Of a DNA stretch of 41,860 nucleotides, positions 16,871-27,039 are shown one piece after another. Source of the stretch: Aureobasidium sp. EXF-3400 (taxonomy: Eukaryota; Ascomycota; Dothideomycetes; Dothideales; Saccotheciaceae); the NCBI GenBank assembly GCA_024195585.1, contig SWBL01000397.1:1-41860 (forward strand), given 5' to 3'. A program made the position numbers and the translations under genes. A model generated the notes under the pieces. That model ran no database searches and was not told the DNA's origin. It saw nothing but the letters and a program-made list of their open reading frames with translations. Positions within the stretch are counted from its first letter, which is position 1; each line of letters begins with the position of its first letter.

Positions 16871-17524
16871 CTAAGTCAATCTCAATTCCTCCGGACAATC
16901 TGGTTGGTTCCGCCAATGCGATTTCTTGAACGAAGGATGGTCCTTCAAAGCAGCATGAACTCTAGAAATAGTCGGGGATGATTCGATGGCCACTCCATTC
17001 TTCTCGGCGTTCCACAGAGCAGGCACCAGACAAACATCAGCAAGAGTGATCGCATCACCGCAGCAATAACGTCCAGCCGTCCTACTGACCACAGTCTCGA
17101 AAGCCTTGAGGCCTCTCTCGGTGAAAAACTTCAACCACTCTTCGGGGTTGGCTCCAGAAGATTCGGCTCGTTCGGTGGGCGTGTCATTAGTTAACGGTTG
17201 TGTGTCGATGGTGATGATGTATGTTAAAGTACGGACATCTGCTCTTGACTTTGCGTCCGCAGGGAGAAGGGAAATTGAATCCGGAAAGGCTTCTTCGAGA
17301 TATTCCAAAGCTGCCACGGACTGTGGTATGCACCATGAATCGTCGACCATCAGGGTTGGAACAGAGCGAGACGGATTTCTTGCACTGTATTCGTCTTTGA
17401 GATTATCGCCGTTGTCGAGGTTGACATAAATAGGTTTGTATTCGATGGCTTTCAAGTCGAGAGCTATGCGAAGTCTAGCCGAGCAAGACGACCGACAATA
17501 TCCATAGAGAGTGAGACTCGGCAT
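16871..17524 (-). CDS. maiA: Maleylacetoacetate isomerase (zeta-class glutathione transferase)
   Basis: Isomerises maleylacetoacetate to fumarylacetoacetate using glutathione, the penultimate step of tyrosine and phenylalanine breakdown. Single exon, 217 residues, normal length. The zeta-class active-site signature SSCxxRxRIAL is present as SSCSARLRIAL at residues 12-22. The thioredoxin-fold cis-proline is in SVPTLMV (Pro56), and the GSH-contact element is QSVAALEYLEE. The C-terminal helical domain has GRYCCGDAITLADVCLVPALWNAEK. The usual IQPLQN-type helix reads TIDTQPLTND, followed by a short insertion (TERAESSGANPEEW). The start codon at 17524 fits directly before the first beta strand. It belongs with HPPD and the TTC36-like gene; homogentisate dioxygenase and fumarylacetoacetase are not in this window. 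Confidence 0.92.
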   Translation of the reverse strand: MPSLTLYGYCRSSCSARLRIALDLKAIEYKPIYVNLDNGDNLKDEYSARNPSRSVPTLMVDDSWCIPQSVAALEYLEEAFPDSISLLPADAKSRADVRTLTYIITIDTQPLTNDTPTERAESSGANPEEWLKFFTERGLKAFETVVSRTAGRYCCGDAITLADVCLVPALWNAEKNGVAIESSPTISRVHAALKDHPSFKKSHWRNQPDCPEELRLT

Positions 17525-17579
17525 CTGAACTTGGCTGCTTTGCTCTGGTAAACAGTGAGAAGCACGAGAGTCGTAATTG

Positions 17580-17783
17580 TTAGTGACTTAGGTGGGCTTG
17601 AGAGAACGGAGGACAATGAGCAGCTTCCCGTAGGAATGAGGGGTAATCGGAGGCCGTGAATTCGATCAAATTGAGGAAGGCTGCTTGCCGATCAGGCATA
17701 GATAATCCTCTACGGAAAATATCCTCGACACTGCACAATAGCGCACGACGATAATGAGCGATATTTGGATCGGTTACGCTCAA
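17580..17783 (-). CDS. Possible extra 3' exon of the neighbouring unknown gene
   Basis: A 67-codon open stretch with no ATG at its start reads like an amphipathic helix (RALLCSVEDIFRRGLSM, AFLNLIEFTASDYPSF). It lies downstream of the unknown gene ending at 17804, on the same strand. A 66-bp GT...AG interval near 17795-17860 would join it in phase and replace the current C-terminus. It is equally possible that it is chance. If real, the gene would end only about 55 bp before the isomerase start. Confidence 0.3.
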   Translation of the reverse strand: MSVTDPNIAHYRRALLCSVEDIFRRGLSMPDRQAAFLNLIEFTASDYPSFLREAAHCPPFSQAHLSH

Positions 17784-17803
17784 CCAGACTCCTCTTCAGA
17801 GTC

Positions 17804-18817
17804 CTACACCTGATCCTTCGCCGCCGCTTCCTTGCACCTCCGGTGCAGAGAATGTACACTGTTCTGAACATATTTCCATTCTACCCAATCATATGCGCTG
17901 GCGTACCAATCGAGGAATACGCGCAGACTGTCAAAATAACCGCCATCGTGAACTCTGCTATTGCTGATGAAGATTCTCCACTGCCATGGCTCATCAAGCT
18001 CATCGTCGTCTTTGCAGAGAAGATAGTATATACAGCAATTCATGTCGTTGTTGCCTGCCTGCCAGCCAGCAGCGACTTCGAAACCATCAGAGTCGGCGTA
18101 CTGGCAAAGCTTGTTCAAGGGCTGTGCGTGTTCGTCCGCACAGTACTGCGCTGTTGCGAAAGTGCAAACGAACATCGTTTTGTCGAGGTTTGGATAGAAG
18201 ACTCCGCTGGTGTGCTCTAGAAATTCGATGAACTCGGCTGGTAACTGGAGACTCTCCACCAAATCACCCAACAAATCTCTAGATGCATTCTTGCGTACTG
18301 CAGCCTCCAAGCTTGACAAGTACCTTGCAGTGTAATCATCCGGCTTTGATATTGGCTCACAAATCCCAGGTTCATCACCAAGAATAGACCGAGCTTGATA
18401 TTCGCTGAGGCTAGTAACCTCGGGCATGTCCCATGACACGACCTCGATATATCTCGGATTTTCCATGTCTAGGTGTGTCGCCAACATATCCAGATGCAGC
18501 TTGTCGTCGCCTTCCGTCTCAGCAATCATATCCAGTACTCTCGAGAAGATTCGTTTGTTGTTATCGCGCATAGTGTCGCCAAATTGTGAAAGGACACCAG
18601 CCATCGTATCGTGACGTTCGGCTGGACTGAGCTCCCCAAACTCATCACTGATCTCGTCGAACTCGTCATCGGTCTCATCAGAAAGGCTCATACTGCGGAC
18701 AAAGGAGCATCCAGAGGGTATGATAGGTGGTACAGAAGATGTTGTATTGCTCAAGTCTGGTGAGAAGCCAGCATTTGAGCGAAATCGCAACAGGCAGCAG
18801 TTAATCAAGATCCACAT
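17804..18817 (-). CDS. Uncharacterised protein, SUKH (SMI1/KNR4)-like fold suspected
   Basis: A 337-residue frame without recognisable enzyme motifs. The N-terminal 40 residues are Ser/Cys-rich and may not be translated; the ATG for MSLSDETDDEFDEISDEFGEL (residue 43) is an alternative start. The acidic segment is followed by a helical region with MLATHLDMEN and a C-terminal half containing LPAEFIEFLEHTSG, GWQAGNNDMNCCIYYLL, WQWRIFISN and GGYFDSLRVFLDWYAS. The order 'LP-x-FIEFL-x-T-x-G ... GW ... hydrophobic strand ... W-x-V/I ... FL' recalls SMI1/KNR4 (SUKH) domains, which bind partner proteins in fungal cell-wall signalling and in toxin immunity. This similarity is by eye and weak. A downstream exon at 17580-17783 may belong to it. 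Confidence 0.6.
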   Translation of the reverse strand: MWILINCCLLRFRSNAGFSPDLSNTTSSVPPIIPSGCSFVRSMSLSDETDDEFDEISDEFGELSPAERHDTMAGVLSQFGDTMRDNNKRIFSRVLDMIAETEGDDKLHLDMLATHLDMENPRYIEVVSWDMPEVTSLSEYQARSILGDEPGICEPISKPDDYTARYLSSLEAAVRKNASRDLLGDLVESLQLPAEFIEFLEHTSGVFYPNLDKTMFVCTFATAQYCADEHAQPLNKLCQYADSDGFEVAAGWQAGNNDMNCCIYYLLCKDDDELDEPWQWRIFISNSRVHDGGYFDSLRVFLDWYASAYDWVEWKYVQNSVHSLHRRCKEAAAKDQV

Positions 18818-19892
18818 TTACGCGATATTAGGCCTCCTGTCGACGAGATGATGCCTGGAACACAGTCGAGAGGGTAGGAAGGTGAAACAAGACATACAGG
18901 AGAGGTTAAGGTCTTGTCAAGGTACTCACCGCCCTGCCATTCGAACACGCGTGAAGGCAACAGGCTAACGACAGCCGTGCCTTAGGCAACCAGTCCATTA
19001 CATCTTACGGTCACCCATACTACGCATTAATGACCCGATGAACGAAGAGTATATCGTTACAAGACCAGTAGAGGCTATCGACTTGGGCGGGCGCGTAACT
19101 TGACGCGTTTCACCGTCTGGATGACGTGGGTGGAAGGACTTAGAGGTACAGACCTGTGTCTGGTCGAAACGAAGGTGGCTGGGAACGCTTTGACCATATC
19201 TCTGGCTGAGGGTACCACCCTGTCGTAGACAGACGACGACGATATCTAAGCTCTACGATATGGTAGCCACTCAGGAGTTGGGGAAATACTATAGAAAGAT
19301 TATCTAGGCTGACCTATCAACTCGTATCTGCTACTCGGCGCCATGAAAGCTCGATAATCGCTAGATTCGATTTGGGAAGTTTGATGTCAAAAAACAGACC
19401 AGATACCACGTACATCACACCTCATAACTTCAATCATCAAAACAAAATTGTTTTCGAGCACGATTCGCGAGAAATGAGACATACTAACAACCTATCGCCA
19501 TGGAAAGTGATGCATTACCAGATACACGTCGTTGTTGTTGAGATGCTGATCGTCGGTCGTATGCGTAAACCATTATTGAAGTCATGGCAGTTGAAAGTCT
19601 ATATAGGAAGCACGGACGCGATGGAGTTTGACAGATGGACCTTAAGAATCGGAAGATCGGAAACAGAAGACATCGCTTTTCATCAAAGCATTTCATAATA
19701 TAATAGTACATAGGTTACAAGACTGAGGTAGCCATTCCAGACTCCTCGCGGGCAATCGACCGACCGAAAAAGAACACCGAAACAGTATCGTCATCGTTAT
19801 GGTACAAGTACAGAGACAAGGAAACAACGCCGCGCAGTCGTGAGCATTAAAAGCAAGAGCAAACCATAAACATTACTGGGTGACTTGATCGT
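18818..19892. other. 1.1-kb intergenic region
   Basis: Between two minus-strand genes: promoter side of the unknown gene and 3' side of the Rpn4-like gene. One 108-codon plus-strand frame (19372-19698) lacks any motif. The first 200-500 bases hold several short direct and inverted fragments (for example GTACC/GGTAC and CGACGAC runs) that I cannot assign. Confidence 0.5.
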
Positions 19893-21863
19893 TTAGAAAT
19901 GATCACCCTTTCTTCCACGCTTACCGTGGAAATCAACCTCGGGATGTACTACCCTCATGTGACGGGTGAGGGCGTCTGCACGCGAGAAAGTTTTCTCCTC
20001 GCGACAGTACTGACAGCGCACCTTTTGCTTCTGGCGGTTGTGGATAGTATCTTCGTGACGAGTAAGATCATAAGGTCTGCTGAAGATGCTGTTACACGGC
20101 TTGCCGGTAGATGGGTTGGTACGTGTACACTTGTGAGGACCTTGCTGTGAGTTACGCTCGGCCAAAGCAGCAGCAGTCATGGAACTACCGAGGGTGCCAG
20201 GAGCGACAGCGGGCGAACTTGAGCGACGGTCTTCCTCAGGTGACGAGGTGGCAGTACCAGTCGACGACAGAGCCTGGCGAGCGGGATGTGCTTCACGTCC
20301 ATGCTTCAGCAGCTTGACTGCCGAGTCGAAGCGCTGGTAACAGCCATCGGCAGAACATGTGTAGCTGCCAGTATCGGCAGTAGTATGCTGCGGCCTCGAA
20401 ATAGAAGGAGCAGTCATGCTTCCCTGAGAAGAGGCACCAGGACCCTCGCTCATGGATGACTCCATAGTAGTCAAGTGAGCAGGGAAGTCAGGTGTAGGTT
20501 CAGCGTTGAAATCAGTGGAGCGGTAATGTGCCGAAGCATAAGGATTGCTGGGCATTATTGGCTGCTGAGGTGGCAAGAAGTTGAAAGTGGTAGATCCGAC
20601 CGAGGACTGGTCAGAAGACGAGGCGCGGAAGCCGGCAACGTTAGTTGGAGGGGCAGCCATGCTAGTGGCGAAATTGTAGCCTGAAGGTAGCGTCTCACCG
20701 AACAAAGGCATGTCAGAACCCTCGCTGTCGTTGAAATCTAGGAGGGCATCCTTGGGCGACATGGTCTTGGTAGCTTCTCTTCGTAGCTTAGGCTGGTGCG
20801 ACATCCATTCTCTAGCGCTTGCCTCTTCCCTCTGCTGACGTCTCGAGTCTGCAGCGGTGGCCAAGAATGGCCCAGGTCCCTTGAAGTTCTGAGTGGTTGG
20901 TGCGGCAAAGGGTGAGTTCTGTCTGAAAGGTGATCGATCACGAGACATGTCTCCAACAGGTGACTGTGATCGGATGCTGTTGGCAGTACGTAACCTTTCA
21001 TCAATCAAGTTACGGTGTGGTGACAGCATGTTGTTGTTGCTGGTATGTACCGGTGGTGGTTGAAGAGAATCGGAGTTGTTAGGGTTGAAGAGTTCGTCGG
21101 CAAAAGCAGCAGACTCTGTGCGATTGAGCTCGACGCGAGGGGCATTGGCCTTGTAGTCTGGAAGCGAGCTCATATATAAGTATCGCTCAAACAGGTCCAA
21201 ATCTGGTACTTCCTCACCATTGGTTGGCATCTTATAGAGAGCCGGTCTGTCCTCGTTGTCATGGTCAGAACTCGACCTCGGCTGAGGCGTTGACGGCGAG
21301 TCGGGAGCCTTGCTAGACACCGAATGCCGTGATGAGTGTGCGAAATCCGGAATGTCCTCGTTGTAGGTAGAGTTGTGCTGGTCGATAGCCATATTTTGCA
21401 TGGCGAGATGAGCTGCAGGTGTGTGGGACAGCTTCGATGGTGCGTAGCCGACGTTGTTGTATGTCTGCTCGTTGTCGCTGAAATACGACGTAGTAGGAGA
21501 CTGGTCGGCGTTGGCAATATAGGGATAGGTGCTGCCCTGCATGAACGGCGACGAAGGGCCGGTCGAGTTTACAGTCGACTCGGACACGTTTCTGTGGTGG
21601 CCTTCTCCTTTCCGCAGCAGTCCGGCAGTATGGTTCTGCACTGGAAACATATGCCAGTCGCTTGTTTGTACTGTCGAGTCCGTGTCGAAAGAATATGTGA
21701 ATAGAGGATTGTGGTGGAATTGTTGATCCAGTGTCAATTGATGTGGGGTGTTGATCGGTGATGAGTTGATTTTGGTCGAGAAAGAATCAGGTGTCGATGG
21801 GTTGAAGGAAGATCGAATGCCTGAGCAAGAGAAGGAAGTCCGATCTGAATGATAATATGTCAT
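19893..21863 (-). CDS. Rpn4-like C2H2 zinc-finger transcription factor
   Basis: A 656-residue single-exon protein. The N-terminal 490 residues are disordered, rich in Ser/Pro/Asn, with acidic patches (EDIPDF, EEVPDLDLFERYL, DALLDFNDSEGSD) that look like activation segments. Three zinc fingers follow: Cys-x4-Cys...His-x4-His type at about 500-526 (CSADGCYQRF), a second with CTRTNPSTGKPC and FSRPYDLTRHEDTIH at about 575-608, and a third with CQYCREEKTFSRADALTRH at about 616-640, ending in a basic HGKRGRKGD tail. The FSRPYDLTRHEDTIH-linker-FSRADALTRHMRVVHPEVDF block is what I recognise from filamentous-fungal proteins named Rpn4, activators of proteasome genes. Yeast Rpn4 is a short-lived regulator in a feedback loop with the proteasome; whether this holds here is inference. 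A TGACGTCA site lies 24 bp upstream of the ATG. Confidence 0.82.
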   Translation of the reverse strand: MTYYHSDRTSFSCSGIRSSFNPSTPDSFSTKINSSPINTPHQLTLDQQFHHNPLFTYSFDTDSTVQTSDWHMFPVQNHTAGLLRKGEGHHRNVSESTVNSTGPSSPFMQGSTYPYIANADQSPTTSYFSDNEQTYNNVGYAPSKLSHTPAAHLAMQNMAIDQHNSTYNEDIPDFAHSSRHSVSSKAPDSPSTPQPRSSSDHDNEDRPALYKMPTNGEEVPDLDLFERYLYMSSLPDYKANAPRVELNRTESAAFADELFNPNNSDSLQPPPVHTSNNNMLSPHRNLIDERLRTANSIRSQSPVGDMSRDRSPFRQNSPFAAPTTQNFKGPGPFLATAADSRRQQREEASAREWMSHQPKLRREATKTMSPKDALLDFNDSEGSDMPLFGETLPSGYNFATSMAAPPTNVAGFRASSSDQSSVGSTTFNFLPPQQPIMPSNPYASAHYRSTDFNAEPTPDFPAHLTTMESSMSEGPGASSQGSMTAPSISRPQHTTADTGSYTCSADGCYQRFDSAVKLLKHGREAHPARQALSSTGTATSSPEEDRRSSSPAVAPGTLGSSMTAAALAERNSQQGPHKCTRTNPSTGKPCNSIFSRPYDLTRHEDTIHNRQKQKVRCQYCREEKTFSRADALTRHMRVVHPEVDFHGKRGRKGDHF

Positions 21864-23683
21864 CGTTGTTCAGGGTCTGACTATGAATGACGTCAAGAGA
21901 AATTGGAACTAGTGCCTTCTAGGCAAGTCCTTGCTGATCTCTTTCTCGTAGCTGCCGCTGAAGGGGTCACAGGGTATCCGTTGAATTGGTAATCTGTTCT
22001 CCCTTTTTCCTTCGATCTTGGATTGTTTCCGCTGGTTTCTATTTTCTCGAGAACTATCCAGGGAGGGACGGCTTGGTTTAATAGATAATTTTTTTGCTTC
22101 CAGTCATGGTGTCTTGGGAATCGGCTACCATGGCCGAGTGCGACTGCTGCGCCACGGATACGCTGCAGGCAGATGCATGCCGAGACGCACTTTACCGGAT
22201 CGCGCTGTTCCGTGGTGCGGTCCAGATGCTTCTGTCCGTACATCACCTCCTAAAATATCGACGACCGCGTTGCTTCGATACGCTTCACGCAGGTTTGCGA
22301 TACCCAGAGAGTGTATTCCGTGGTAGTCCTTGTTTGAAGTGTGGATTCTGTCCTTGCCAACGTGATCTGTACGAATCACCGCAATGAACCTCAAGTCTGC
22401 TGCCTGGGAAACGATGGTCGACTCACCGTGCTGTACCGCGTGACTTGTCGGAGTCACCGCTGCATTCGCAACTCTCTCGGTGCCTAGAGTCGCATGCTCT
22501 AGTATCCGTACTCGCTTACCATATTCTACTTCCGGAGTTTGTAACATAGCCCAAGATCATTGTGCGAGCATGGTTAGGGAAAGAAAGCCATAGCAGATCT
22601 TGGTAATCGAGCGTTGGGCTCAGGGTCCGATCGGGTAGGGCTGCATGGAGCATGCAAGCCACACGAAATTCTGCGACCCTGTCAGCGACGGATTCCGGAG
22701 ATGGCCTACTCAAGGGACCCTGTACTCCAGTACATTCGCTCTCACCGAACGACTTCTGGATACTTCTTGATTTAGCTCGAGCTGCACGCCAGCTCAGCAA
22801 ATTGCTGATTTTCTACCACCTTTTTCCGTTCAGTTCCTGCATGCTTCCACGCCGCAGCATGCATCAGGCCTCTCAGACGAGCATTCTGCACCAGCCACGT
22901 TCTCACTAAGCCACAAGAGTATAATGGGGCTGTCGATGACGATTGCTGTGGCTGGTGCAACACATCGTCACCACGCGACTCGGCGCGAGCAAAGCAAACA
23001 CAGGGGGTTTGAGGAAGCGACATTCCTTTCTTTTCTTTTTCTTGCATACTGCATGTCTGATGTGCATAAGGGCCACGTCAGATGGGGCTGTAAAACCCCC
23101 ATGTCATGCCCACCATTTTAACAAGCGGTCACTCCGACTCAGGCACGCTTTTACCCCGAGTGGTGACTGTGTGACTCCAGGATAAAGACTGTATCCGACT
23201 GCCCGAATCTCGGTCCGCTCGGAAGGCGCCAAAGTGTAGTGCTGCAGGCTGACAGGAGATGTGGGATTATTAAGCGTTCTTCCATGCAAGAACAAAGAAG
23301 CATTGGTATCAACTGCTTAAGCGGCTGTCTTCGGCTCGTTCATGCACGCTAACCGTGCTCACCGCTGTTAATGAACCTCGAAAGATCAACCAACGAGTAG
23401 AGGAGTCATCGGTACTCTTAGAGTGCGTCGTCCAGTTGTGACTTATGATCACTCTCGCAACCAGGTTCCTGTGCTCACCGACAATACGGGATATCACGCG
23501 ACGGCGTCGAGAAGCTTTCTTCTTATGCAGCATCTCTCTAGTAGGGGATACGTTAGTATTTTCACGAGCAGATCTTACACTATACATTTCGCAACGCCAA
23601 AACACCCATTGAACTTGACAAGTAACCAAGAGATAAAAGAAGCATCCGCGATATCCCCTGAGAATTGCGACCAAACAACTACC
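21864..23683. other. 1.8-kb region between the Rpn4-like gene and NLR 2
   Basis: Upstream region of the Rpn4-like gene and downstream region of the second NLR. Many short frames on both strands, none supported by motif or splice pattern; the longest is a 140-codon minus-strand frame at 22547-22125. A small perfect hairpin (6-bp stem ATGGGG/CCCCAT, 9-nt loop) lies at 23082-23102. Confidence 0.5.
21888..21895. promoter_or_regulatory. CRE/ATF-type bZIP palindrome upstream of the Rpn4-like gene
   Basis: The perfect palindrome TGACGTCA lies 24 bases upstream of the Rpn4-like ATG, so in the expected 5' UTR or core promoter. It is the consensus for CREB/ATF-family bZIP factors, which act in fungal stress responses. 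Position is suggestive, but one chance occurrence in a window this size is not unlikely. Confidence 0.35.
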
Positions 23684-26600
23684 TTACCCACTCTCGGCTC
23701 CACCGACTGTGTCATCTGTTTCAGTCACGATCAACACTTTACCAGCCTCAGATCCGCGCCTATCAGCACCACCCTCCTCAAGCAACCTAACAATTTCATC
23801 GTCCCCTTGTAGCTCAGCTAACTTCAATGGGGAGTAAAGTGCGCCGAACAACCGTACCGGAATGTTCACATTTACCCCAGCCTTGAGCAGCACCTCTACT
23901 ACTCCATACTTTCTTTCAGAGATCGCTGCACATAAAGGTGTACTCCCCTCGAACAAAACCCGAGAATTTTCCCGGACAGCAGAAGGCTCTGGCTTGGCGC
24001 CCTCACGAATTAAAAGCTCAACAAGTAATGGATGTCCATGATACGAAGCGAGGTAGAGGGCTGAACGTCCATACTCGTCTTCCTCATCGATGTTGTTCCG
24101 TCCTCCCTGGAAGAAGCCTTGCCGAACGAAGTTCTCTGTAGCTCCATGTAAACCAGACTTGGCTAATAAGCGAAGCGTAGTACCTGGTGATTGCCGTGAG
24201 ACGCCCTTGCTCATTATCTTGTGTAGTTGAGTCGTCCAGAGAACGTATTCCTGAACCGCTGGACCTATGAAGGGATAAGGAGACTGCGAGACTATGCCAT
24301 AAGCCACATCGGAATGAAGCATGAGGCGCATACAGAGCAGGGTCTTGAGAAACGACTCATCGCGATCGAGTAGCTGCTGAGCAAGATCCAGAGCTGTTGA
24401 TGGTGGATGTGATGCTTCATTGGAAGCAATGAGATGTCTGTCGAAGTTGTTGATCGAGTAGTAGGCAAATGCGCCAGCATCAAGCTGGCGCTCAAGGTCT
24501 TTGCTGGAATCCAACCCTTCGTCAATCAGGAGGCAGAGGTAGCTCATGCATTCGAGAGCATTTTGACGATGCATGGCCTCTGTGTCAGACAACGCTTTCC
24601 AGGGATCTCCAGTGTGCACTAGAGTCGCGAAATTTTCGGAGAAGAACTGGAAAAGAGACGAGTGTATGAAAGTGACCTTCTCATCACCCCACCAAGTTAT
24701 CTCTTTCTTGGGTATGTGCACAAGATTACCACATGCACTTGAGACAAAGTTAATTGAGGGACCATCAAGACAGTCTTGATACGACTCCGCTGGATTTGGG
24801 CCGGCCAGTGGCAACGCTAGTTCAAGTTCAACCCAGCGAAGTTCTCGGGTGGCCGAGAGAATCCATCGGAAACATGCTATGGCAAGTGATCTCTGATACG
24901 GGTCCTTTCGGTTGATCTCCTCCAGTATACGGCTATATGTTTCAGTCAGACCCATTGGCAGTAGTTCCAGAGCACTACGGATCTGCGAGTCGGTCTCGAG
25001 AGAACACAGGTGATCAAGTTGAAGGACAACCCAGAGGAACCTAAGAGCAATCGTCAGCCGTGCCGGAAACGACCCCTCGATGGAGCTAAGATCTTAAGAG
25101 TTATGCAACGAATGCATCGAAAGTCTTTCCACGCAACTCACATTCCATCAGCTTTTCGAACCAGAGTAGAGACCACTTTCTCAAACAATGTGTCACTCTT
25201 AACGAGAAGATCCTGGCTTTGCCTAAGGCTCTTTGTCTTCTGTCGAATGAGGCAATTGATATCGTTCATGGTGCCATCCGAATCAGTCGTGACCTGCAAG
25301 ACATCTTTGCGATCGAAGTACCTAGCGATGTCGCTTTTCTTCCTACTGCTCATGAAAATCTTGAAGACCGGCTGGCGGGAGCGGAGGTCATGGAGAAACT
25401 CTAACACAGATCTCCTTCCTGTATCGGAGCATTCATCAAGACCGTCGATGACGATGAAAGTCTCCGCGTACGTAGCAGTCATCTTGACGAAATTATCTAT
25501 CGTGGCATACTCCAGAGGATCTCGGTCTTCTCTCTTTGCGCGCAGTAGCCATTCTGGAATACGCTCCTGCTGTCGACATAGCTGCTTGAACAATGCCAGA
25601 ATGAGGGAACCAGAGCCCCCAAATGACACGTTGGCGACGGTAAAATACGCAAAACATACAATACCATCAGTACGGTGACTTTTGTTTTGAAGGTACTGGA
25701 TAACTTGTGACGCGAGAATCGATTTTCCGGACCCGGCTGGATATCAGTTAGCATGATCGACATGGAAAATTATCCTCATAGGAAGACGTCTGGCGGTCCA
25801 TACAAGAAAAATCACGAGCTGAGCGAGTTAGGGTACGTGTGCGGCAAGGAAACTTCACACGTACGTTTGCCATAGCACCACAACATCTTGGAGTCTTTCG
25901 ATGAAAGCCACAGCTTGAAGCCATCTGTGTCAAAGAGCCAGCTGCAAGTACCGTCATGGCGAGCTTCGAGCGATTTTGCTTTCTTAAGCTCAAAGTTGTT
26001 GCCTGAGAGCCAGCGTTGAAATTCCTCCTTTTCCTTTGCTGGGAGATAATTAGCAGGCAGTGGTGGGAACAATCATTGCAATTCGCAAGGCCGCATTGTT
26101 GTGGGTTCGCAAGCATGGGCATACACCTTCTCAAACTGAGATGGCTGTGAAGGAGTGCTCCGAAGTGAGGAGACAACTCTGATGCCATGTTGAGTAACTT
26201 GAAGACTTACTGCTATCTACGAGTATCTCGGATACTCCGGAATGCAACAAAGTATTTTGGTGACTCTGTAGAGAGATTTTGATCTCTCCAAACTCGACAT
26301 CAAACGGGGACCATTGGGAATGTAGGAACATACTGAATGAGGCGTGTTTTTTTGCGTTGCCAGTGTCGTCGACGAATAACCTGCGAGCTGCACTGTAGAA
26401 TTTCAATATGTCCCCATATACATCAGCAAGGGCGTCGCATACATTGGGTAGGTCGCATCTTTCCGCATATCTCGTTAGAGGAGCCAGGTACTTTGACAGT
26501 TCGTCGAGCATTCTCGATACCTTGTCGAAATACTCGACGTAGCGCAGGGCAAGGCCAATAACCAATTTAGCACCACCCAGTGCGATCGATGCCGTCTGCT

Positions 26601-27039
26601 CGCTTTCAAGGAAGACAGATGCTCCATTGACGGAGAGTTGGAAGATGTTAAGGAAATTAGTTATCCTCGTTGTATATTTCCTGAACAATGACTGCTCTGT
26701 GTGCTCATCGTCAAGCTCGCGAACCTTCTCCAGTAATACGTCAATATCGTGGGAAGAGGCTCTCATGAAAGCCGTCCTATCTGCATCAGAAAGTTCTTGA
26801 ATATGGCGTTCCATTGCTCTCTTCAAAGCCGGATTCGGTGTGCTCGTCGAAGAAGGTATGGATGTTCTTTGGACAACAACATCATGGCGGACCTGCAGTG
26901 TCGACAAAGAAGAGCTTTGTGCTGGCTGAGACCTGAGATTTGCAAGAGAGTTTGGCGTAGATTGAGATTGACTGGTTGAAGACAATACCTTTTTCGACTT
27001 TCGACGTGATGTCAGCGCTTCTAGATGGCGGCGCATCAT
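23684..27039 (-). CDS. NLR-like STAND protein: helical N-domain, NACHT, ankyrin repeats
   Basis: Minus-strand exons: 27039-26211, 26038-25865, 25736-25142 and 25040-23684; the lengths sum to 985 codons with no internal stop. Start codon choice: two adjacent ATGs, 27039 and 27036. Residues 1-75 are Ser-rich. A helical domain follows (ITNFLNIFQ, IALGGAKLVIGLALRYVEYF, YADVYGD-like LADVYGDILKFY), parallel to the first NLR. NACHT has Walker A PGSGKSILA, Walker B FIVIDGLDEC and KIFMSSRKKSDI. Then MFLWVVLQL and a winged-helix-like region (ACFRWILSATREL), and two or three ankyrin repeats near the C-terminus (YGRSALYLASYHGHPLLVEL, STPLCAAISERKYGVVEVLL). It shares three intron positions and phases with the first NLR, and exon 2 is 174 bp in both. 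It lacks the zinc-binding tail. Probable role in intracellular recognition or incompatibility (family knowledge; inference here). Introns of 172, 128 and 101 bp are longer than elsewhere. Confidence 0.85.

Noticed and set aside
23082..23102. Small perfect hairpin (6-bp stem, 9-nt loop) in the 1.8-kb gap
   Set aside because: Too short to distinguish from chance in a 42-kb window, and not close to any gene end.
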